From positions 1-15,295 of the forward strand of contig FLMG01003205.1 in the NCBI GenBank assembly GCA_900088475.1: 15,295 nt of DNA. The letters are read 5' to 3'. The translations under genes and the position numbers were made by a program. Under the pieces are notes generated by a model that had not been told where the DNA came from, made no database searches, and saw only the letters and a program-made list of their open reading frames with translations. This document shows positions 9,308 through 15,295 of this stretch, in pieces (position 1 is the stretch's first letter; the number at the start of each line of letters is the position of its first letter). Origin of the DNA: Hyphochytrium catenoides (Eukaryota > Sar > Hyphochytriomycetes > Hyphochytriales > Hyphochytriaceae).

Positions 9308-10673
9308 TTATACTGCCCGTAAAGGGCCGCAGCAGCAATAGACCTTCTGGCACCACGAAGGTTCTATGACGTTAGAACAGTTCCACCATTGAGGTTCATA
9401 AACCACCGGCTCTGCCTGGAGTCTCTGAACTTCCTCCTCTGTCAGTGCAATCGCAAGCCAGCTGATGGTTTCGTGGTAGGTGCTGTCATCATCCACCGGA
9501 AAAGTAATCTCATTGGTCTGAATCTTGGCGTACATGCCCTTTGGAGCGAGCTCGTCGTTCAGATCTTCCAGCCAGTGACGAAGTAGTCGATGGTAGACGA
9601 CCTCTTTACGGCAGAAACACGGCAAAAAGATTAGCGTCGTATAGTAGAAGATGTACTCGCAACAACTTGGGGCTTTGCGCTGGACCTCTCTTTCTAGACG
9701 CTGGCACATTTGCTCCCAGTATTCCGGTGCTACCCCGCGGGCGGCAAGTTGCGGCGGAAGGGGTAATCCCTTATCTAACCCGGAGGTGGTGCCACAGAAG
9801 CTCGACTCAGTGAAAGGGAGGATAAGGCGAGACCCAGTAGATCGAGGCATATGGACGGCCCATCCGCCCATTTCGACAGCATCTCCCCGCTGATTAAAAC
9901 CAGACATCTGTGCCTGATAAGCCGGAGATACGCAGCCAGCTTGCTGTGCCTCTACCATCATGGTGGCAACAGGGGGTATGGGGGTCTTGCTGCCAACATC
10001 AAGAGGTTCAGGTGGGTGTTCTTTTTTTGGCAGCGGAGAGGTACTGGCGATATACATGATGAGCGCGTCGTCTTCTTCAGCTGTTATCGCTGGATAGGCT
10101 TGATTACTGCTACCTCTATGATCCAACAACGTATCCCGAGAGACCGTGGTGAAGATCTAGGGTGTCATCCTTCCGTCCTCGCACAGTGCCAGTACTATGT
10201 AATAATAGGGAGAGAGAGATATCAAAGCGCAAGAATGTGCTCACCAATGTCTCGTAGCGGCGTCGGCATGGATGGTGCTAGGGGTGGAATGGAGCTCGGC
10301 TGATAAGCTATGAATGAGGCTTCCTCAGAGACATAGGAAAGCAACTTTTGAAAGAAAGCAGAGGAGGCAAAATTTGTTGCCTCTGGAAGAAGCTCCTCTG
10401 GTGGATAATGGTGCCTGCAAGATGAGCCTTCTAGTGGTGGGAAAGGTGGGGCGTGTGGCTCAACGTACCTCCGACAGCTCCTCCGACTCTGTCTCCGTAG
10501 TGCTATCGGCCCCGTCGCGCAAAAAAAACAGCCTTGCAATCGAATCTTGGCTCCTTTATTATAAAACTCGACGAAGCACTTGCACTATCTAGTAGTAGGT
10601 GGCTTTTCCATGTAGAGTGGTAGCTCTACAGCTCCCTTCCCTTTGCATCATGCTGTGCGAGAACTATCATCAT
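9308..10673 (-). CDS. conserved-looking Cys-rich membrane-associated protein, about four exons
   Basis: The main exon is 10113-9308, ending in TAA. Two upstream exons are supported by phase and splice sites: 10344-10245 (donor GTGAGC, pyrimidine-rich acceptor) and 10553-10469 (donor GTACGT). A first exon 10673-10630 with ATG and a GTAGAG donor fits in phase but is tentative; the full model gives 344 residues. Residues 1-200 are Pro/Ser/acidic-rich and look disordered. Residues about 203-311 form the ordered part: YWEQMCQRLE, then a short hydrophobic segment flanked by cysteines (CCEYIFYYTTLIFLPCFC), then YHRLLRHWLEDLNDELAPKG and ISWLAIALTEEEVQRL. The tail ends with three adjacent cysteines (336-338). 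Clustered cysteines beside a short hydrophobic patch suggest palmitoylated, hairpin-type membrane attachment (inference). I do not recognise a named family and assign no function. Confidence 0.65.
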
Positions 10674-11470
10674 CACGCCTTTCGAGACCTGCTCGTAACT
10701 CTGAGGATATTCGAAGCCTGCCTTCAACCAACGCTCTACAGAATTGTAACCACTCACTCTTAGACCACCCATTCCACCCATCGTCGGCCATCAGCCAAAG
10801 TGAGCCTCCTTACTCCTTATCAGAATCATCACAGTCTCAAAGACAACGACGAACAAGGTAATTTATAGTACGGAGTATTTAGATATTAAAAATAATGGAG
10901 CGTTCAAGCGCACCGGTGTACAGGGACGGCGGGTTCGATTTGGCTTGCAAAATCATCTCTTGAGGTCCTGACAACAGCTACAAACCAACCAGCAGGCAGA
11001 GAGCAGCGGTTGCCCTTTGCCGTACATCGTTCTATTTGGCTTGCTCATGGGCTCATGGGAGACCACTGGCAGTGTGTGGCTATTACTGAGGATATTGTCG
11101 TTCCTCGAGACTAAGAAAGCAGCTAAATGAAGGAGACAGTATCCCTTCTGTCTTCCTTAGCCGTCTAAATAATAATATGGACTTCTACTGCATCTCTCCC
11201 AAGAGGCATCTATCAAAGTACGCCGTTTTTTTCCAGTCATTCTCCTTCCCTTTTGTCCTCTTCTGCTTGTTTTCTCTCCTCATCGCTTTCTATGCAAGTA
11301 GTAGTTCTAGATCTGTCGTCCCATTGCTGGTCTCCGTGTCCTGTTCGTTTGTTCTTCCTCTCGCTCTGCTTTCACTCTCTCCATCTGTTGCGGTCCAGGA
11401 TCGCTAGTACTGGGTCAGCATCTTCTTTTACTCCGTCCTAGTACAGCCTGATTGACTGATAGCTCGGCTG
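10674..11470. other. spacer; likely promoter of the Cys-rich gene plus pyrimidine-rich tract
   Basis: The 5' flank of the minus-strand gene lies at the left of this stretch. Frames at 10643-10861 and 11177-11441 on the + strand are Ser- or Leu/Ser-rich reads through low-complexity or pyrimidine-rich DNA (11225-11440) and are not supported as genes. The TC-rich run could be the 5' leader or a polypyrimidine tract for the small ORF that follows. Confidence 0.45.
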
Positions 11471-11617
11471 ATGCGATCGACGACTAAGCAACCAGGAGGT
11501 TTCGAAGAACTGGATACTGCGCCTTTTTACCAGAACACTACCGATACAGCTCTTCTAGCTGAGGCCGAAAGTTCAGTCATCAATGCTACTGCTGGTTATC
11601 TCATAGCTCAAGGATAA
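11471..11617 (+). CDS. small ORF of 48 codons, unknown
   Basis: This ATG-to-TAA frame reads as balanced, protein-like sequence, including GGFEELDTAPFYQNTTDTAL and then an Ala/Glu-rich helix-like stretch. An in-frame TGA lies eight codons upstream. It could be a complete microprotein, the first or last exon of a + strand gene, or a degenerate gene piece. It ends 137 bases before the stop of the converging methyltransferase gene. No family is recognised. Confidence 0.3.
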   Translation: MRSTTKQPGGFEELDTAPFYQNTTDTALLAEAESSVINATAGYLIAQG

Positions 11618-11753
11618 TGAAGGAAGAATGAGGGGACGAAGCTGCTATGAGACGTTATAAGAAGACCAGCAGCAAGAAAGTGAATTGTAAAAAGAAATGG
11701 TCTATGAAGGATGGCGAAGGAGATGGTCGGAAACATAGGACCGTCATCAGAGC

Positions 11754-13396
11754 TCATACACCACAGGACTGCATCGTTCCTCTCTTGGCGACGAATGCGT
11801 AAGTCGAAAGGCACTCCAAAGGGATCCCAAGGGCTTTGCAACGCTGTAAAGCTCCTCTTGTTGCCTCGATCAGCGTTAGAACCGACTGCAGCTGCCTAGG
11901 AGCACTTCCTAAAGTCTTTCTTGCCTATGATGACCAAGAGCATAATTCAGCATCAGGACCGCCGGCAGCCTCATCGAGGGTCTCTACCGTTCAGAAAGTA
12001 GAAAGAAGTACTGGTCGATGATTGGAAGTATTCTTACCTTATCTTCAAAGCTTGGGTGCAGGACAGAGCTCACCTCCCATTGGCAGTCATCAAGTTCTGG
12101 ACTCGTAATCTCTGTGGTCCGCATAATCTCCCATCCCGCCTCAGTGGCCAGCTTTTTAGCGGATTCCTGCCCAATGACGCATCTGATGTTGCTTTCACTC
12201 TTGGGAATGCTTGCCTCTAGTTGCTGCTGAGCAAGGGCCGCAAGCAGGTGCGGTGTGTCGGCTAGCCCTCTAGGTGTGATTCCGTATTCCGCAAAAAAGA
12301 GGTATTCTGCTCCTAGCTCTGCAGCTTTGTCAAACAGATCCTTCAAGGTCTGCGGACCTGAAAAGTACCTTACCGATGCGACGAGGAGGGTTATAGGAAG
12401 GAGGATCGTATACAAACGGAATGAACAATCTTAGTATAAGAAGAGATGGCAACGAGAGAAATGCGAAGAAGCTCACCACGAACAGTGGACTAAAGTCGCT
12501 GCAGTCACTCTTTGCTCCCAGTCTGTTCCAACGGCCGCCTTCAAAGTATCCCTGGTCAGGGTAGCAGGATCCGTCTCCAGGAGGAACTTCATGTACTTGC
12601 CTAGCTTCCCTTTCGCCAGATGAATAGTAGCTTCCTCTAAGGTCGTCGGGCTGCCGTAGCTAGGTCGAGCAGGGTCAATACCAAGCACCATATGACCTCC
12701 TCTTCTCTGCCCTTCTTCTTGCTCTTCTCCACCCATCTCTTGTCTTTCTTCTGCGGTACTAACATTCCCGCTTCCATCCTGAAATTTGTCGAAGGCACTA
12801 GCCAGTATCGCCGTCATTTCTCCCTAGTGGAAAGGAAGAATGAGGCCAAGACGGCACTCGTCAGCGACCAGAACAAAATCACGGGTATAGTAGAGGAGAT
12901 GAGAGAGCGAAGCGTGAGAAGAAGAGTAGTAGCAATCCAAAAACAAACAAAAGCCGGTGTAAATAAGCCGCTAAGCTGCTGCTGACCTGTCCGCAGCCAA
13001 ACTCCAAAAGCAAGGCGGCGACCCGGTCAGAAGAGGAACTGCTGTTTGATCTTTCTCCTGCATTCTCAGGCTTTGTCCCACCTAAGAGAGTGCCGCAGGG
13101 ATCAAAAAACTCTTTGATTTTGAGTCGATGACGGACTTGTCGTTCCTGAATCTCTATCGCCTTCTTGGACCCCGACGAGGTATAAAGATAAAGACTAGCG
13201 AGTTCTTGTGCCCTAGTAGTTGAAGACTGTATGGTATACAGGGGAAAAGGAAGCCGCAGTAGGGCATAAGCAGGGAAGTGTTAGAGATCAACAAGAGCGA
13301 GCCGTCGGGAGTAAGGGGTCACACAAGGCGCCACGAGAAAGGTCGACTAAGAGTTCCTAAGAAGAGCAGAGTCACAGCGGATGATGTGGGGGACAT
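11754..13396 (-). CDS. class I SAM-dependent methyltransferase, five exons
   Basis: Exons are 13396-13325, 13226-12987, 12823-12477, 12368-12038 and 11924-11754. All junctions are GT-AG and in phase, giving 386 residues; introns are 98, 163, 108 and 113 bases. The SAM-binding motif I is LLLEFGCGQGE (96-106), split exactly by the second intron. Later blocks are VLGIDPA (151-157) with YGSPTTLEEA, then LVHCSWYFSGPQTL (215-228), FFAEYG (244-249), NIRCVIGQ (280-287) with a GWE turn, and a C-terminal strand GIPLECLSTYAFVAKRG. The order matches Rossmann-fold methyltransferases; the substrate cannot be read from sequence. An acidic, Gln/Glu-rich insert (about 126-147) interrupts the fold. The first exon encodes a short Ser/Thr/Leu/Arg leader that could be an organelle-targeting signal and is the least certain part. 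Exons 2-5 are strongly supported, since motifs resume in frame across each junction. Confidence 0.85.
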
Positions 13397-13612
13397 TAGA
13401 ACATCTTCTTTACTATCTCACGAAACATAAGAAAGAGTGTCGGCATTCAGTTAGCGGTGGCGGAGGGAAGAAGAGGGATAGTGGAGAAGAGGTCATAAGC
13501 GAAGCAACTCTAAACAATAGGCAGATAGAGGAGCCAACCATTATTAGCAAAGCGGTAGTCCTATAGGGTTCTCCGTCGTCGATCTCTACTAATACAAGTG
13601 GTATGATGGGCT
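13397..13612. promoter_or_regulatory. shared divergent promoter region (inferred)
   Basis: About 220 bases separate the methyltransferase start (minus) from the beginning of the diverging + strand coding frame. The true gap may be smaller because the + gene's first exon is not located. No specific promoter element could be identified. Confidence 0.3.
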
Positions 13613-14106
13613 GTGAAGAAAGAAGCAGCAGCATCATTAGTTCAGTATAGAAGGAGGACGAATCAAGCCAAGCTTGCGTTACCCAATACGCATACACTTT
13701 TTAGGTACAATGGTAGTGAGGACGATGTGCTGCGGCGCGCCAAGATTGGGTTAAAGAGGAATGCTGTGCAGTCCTTACATTTCTTGCTCTGGAAGAATGA
13801 CGGGTCTGCACCACTTATTTCGATGGAACAGTTGACACTAAAGAGACAGACTTCTGACAAGGCCAAGGACTGCGTTGCTTCGTATCTTGTGTGGCGCTGG
13901 GTGGTGAGAGGGAGCAGGAACAATGAAGAGTGGATCTTCCAAGGTAGGATGAGGCTTTCGCACTGCAGGTTGAGGAGGAGGAAGAAGCAAGGAAAATCAC
14001 TGTCTTCTTGCCAGTAGGTACTATAACAAAGCTCAGCTGTGGCGTGGACCAACCTTCTCATGAGCCAGCAAAGAAGAAGGCTAGGAGCAAGCCCTCCGCC
14101 TCCTGA
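13613..14106 (+). CDS. unknown lysine-rich, possibly nuclear protein; 5' end unresolved
   Basis: The frame is open to 13903, with coding-like sequence after a good acceptor at 13702-13703 (TTTTTAG), for example DDVLRRAKIGLKRN, LHFLLWKNDG and DKAKDCVASYLVWRWV. A GTGAGA donor at 13904 and a GCACTGCAG acceptor ending at 13968 give a 65-base phase-0 intron. The next exon, 13969-14106, reads five Glu, then ARKITVFLPVGTITKLSCG, and ends in a basic cluster (KKKARSK) that could be a nuclear localisation signal. No in-frame ATG was found for the first exon; a short upstream exon is probably missing. A rival model uses a GTAGGA donor at 13945 and an acceptor at 14035, entering the 14039-14443 frame. 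I recognise no domain. The first model is preferred because its second exon is less compositionally biased. Confidence 0.45.
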
Positions 14107-14883
14107 TGAGGACAGCCATTCTCATGATGGCATCAAGCATCATCATTGTCTGTTCTCTTCTCGTACCAAGAGCAGTCAGGCAGCTATAGACAGCAGCAGG
14201 CAGCAGGTCAACCCATCATCAATCATCACTCCTCAGACCCGTAGTCTCAGTCTCAGCAGCAGCACAAGGAGACTGAAAGGGCCAAAGACCGCCCTTCAAC
14301 CTTCAACGCCCATCACAGAAAATAACAGGAACTTTCGGTTCACGCATTATTCATGGATCTTGCTCTTTCTCATAGTAAGTCAGTGTACAACTACAACGCA
14401 CAATGTATGTTTATCAGCTATAAGAATCCTAGGAGGGACATGAAGAAGGAGGATGAAAGCAAGAAGGGAAGAAGAAGAGAAGAAGAAGTGTGGTCGATAG
14501 AGGAGGAGGAGTCATAGGTTGAAGCGAAGGGGATGAGGACCAGATCGATCTTGGGCCAGGGCTTTCTTAGGACGAGGAAGACGACAATGTCCATGTCAGA
14601 ATATCATCCTCCTCCCTACTCACTCCAGTTCACGACGATGATGACGCAGCAGCAGCAACCTACCTCGAGAACTAGTTGTCCTGGTCCCAGCTAGCTTCTA
14701 TTATTATCTTCATCATCCGCTTGTTGATGCTGTTCTTGGCATCATCATTAGGAACAGAGGAGGAAGAAAGAAGGAAGGAGAAGATACAGAGTCTCTCATT
14801 AATCTGTATAATAGTGAGGAAGAGAGCCACGTTGTGCCTGCTGACATGAGGAACAAACATCCAAGAAGGTAGTCGACCGCGTC
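14107..14883. other. low-complexity spacer
   Basis: The sequence is rich in CAT, CAG, GAA and GGA units, including a GAAGAAGAG stretch near 14440-14510 and a GATGATGACGCAGCAGCAGC stretch at 14636-14660. A 134-codon + frame ending at 14443 is Ser/Thr/Gln-rich. A GTAAGT donor occurs at 14373 in that frame, which keeps the rival splice model alive. Confidence 0.45.
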
Positions 14884-15187
14884 ATGATGGCCGCTGGTAA
14901 GGTGATTACTTAGAAAAGAGAGCTCCTGGTCATTAAGGTTGTGGTATCATGTTACTGTCTCACTTCGTCTCTCCGCCACGCATTCCCTCTACCGAGTAAT
15001 GCTAGGGACAAAGAAGAGAGTGATGGTGGTGGCATACAGGTATACGTATAACTTGCAGCTCTCCACACCTATCGCCACCTCCCATATACAGTTGAAAGCC
15101 GTGTTGAAAGGAATCGTGACAGCAGGAAGAATAAGATATCTTTCCTTCTTGCTCCATGAGGTTAAGATTGCTTCTACTACCAGTTAG
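14884..15187 (+). CDS. possible two-exon small basic protein of 64 residues
   Basis: A 13-base first exon (14884-14896, ATGATGGCCGCTG) ends at a strong GTAAGG donor. A 109-base intron with a pyrimidine-rich 3' end leads to an acceptor at 15004-15005. The second exon, 15006-15187, continues in phase to TAG. The product would begin MMAAGTKKRVMVVAYRYTY and continue as a mixed hydrophobic/basic sequence. The intron length is typical of this window. The opposite strand also has a 51-codon frame here, no family is recognised, and the first exon is very short, so this is tentative. Confidence 0.25.
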
Positions 15188-15295
15188 GAGGGCTAGCGGA
15201 GAGTCACACCAAAAAAACTAAGCCATATAAAGATTATTATAGAGAGGACGTATATACACTTCCCGATCGTCATTGCCTGACAAAGAGTTTAATTG

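Noticed and set aside
9389-10303. Several + strand frames of 65-150 codons
   Set aside because: They lie antisense to the Cys-rich gene exons and have no independent protein signal.
10930-10941. GGGTTCGATT, resembling a tRNA B box
   Set aside because: The following bases do not complete the T-loop consensus and no matching A box, anticodon arm or acceptor stem was found.
11177-11441. Two overlapping + strand frames rich in Ser, Leu and Phe
   Set aside because: They are reads through a TC-rich stretch in two frames at once, typical of low-complexity DNA.
13413-14061. Minus-strand frames of 94 and 132 codons
   Set aside because: They lie opposite the better supported + strand exons and upstream of the methyltransferase start, with no splice site joining them to it.
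1-15295. CRISPR arrays, bacterial operons, rRNA, insertion sequences
   Set aside because: No spaced direct repeats, Shine-Dalgarno-led gene strings, rRNA-like blocks or terminal inverted repeats were seen; the window is clearly eukaryotic.

Overview
This is eukaryotic nuclear DNA, probably from a single-celled protist, alga or fungus-like microbe; I cannot name the lineage. The evidence is several genes split by short GT-AG introns (about 65-215 bases) whose phases agree, eukaryote-only domains (F-box, MATH, ZZ finger), no bacterial operon layout, and long spacers rich in purine/pyrimidine simple repeats. Base composition is roughly balanced.

Layout. Bases 1-276 hold GC-rich sequence open on both strands, perhaps the edge of a gene outside the window. 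Bases 277-1675 are spacer and 5' flank, including a GA microsatellite. Bases 1676-4467 (+) carry the best feature, a five-exon gene for a predicted 717-residue F-box protein that also has a MATH domain, USP7-like ubiquitin-like modules and a ZZ zinc finger, but no ubiquitin-protease domain. Bases 4726-5289 (-) hold an intronless 187-residue ORF resembling the core-binding half of a tyrosine recombinase. Bases 5359-6229 (-) hold possible coiled-coil exons around a GA/TC tract. Bases 6230-9307 are mostly spacer. Bases 9308-10673 (-) encode a conserved-looking Cys-rich, probably membrane-associated protein in about four exons. A 48-codon small ORF lies at 11471-11617 (+). Bases 11754-13396 (-) hold a five-exon SAM-dependent methyltransferase of about 386 residues. 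Diverging from it, a lysine-rich protein of unknown function is read on the + strand from about 13613 to 14106. A possible two-exon small protein sits at 14884-15187 (+).

Functional logic. The genes look like independent eukaryotic transcription units, not a cluster. The F-box protein is a likely substrate receptor for an SCF ubiquitin ligase, with MATH, HUBL and ZZ modules for recognition. The methyltransferase and Cys-rich protein show no visible link to it. Every exon model rests on reading frame, splice-site consensus and phase agreement, without transcript data.
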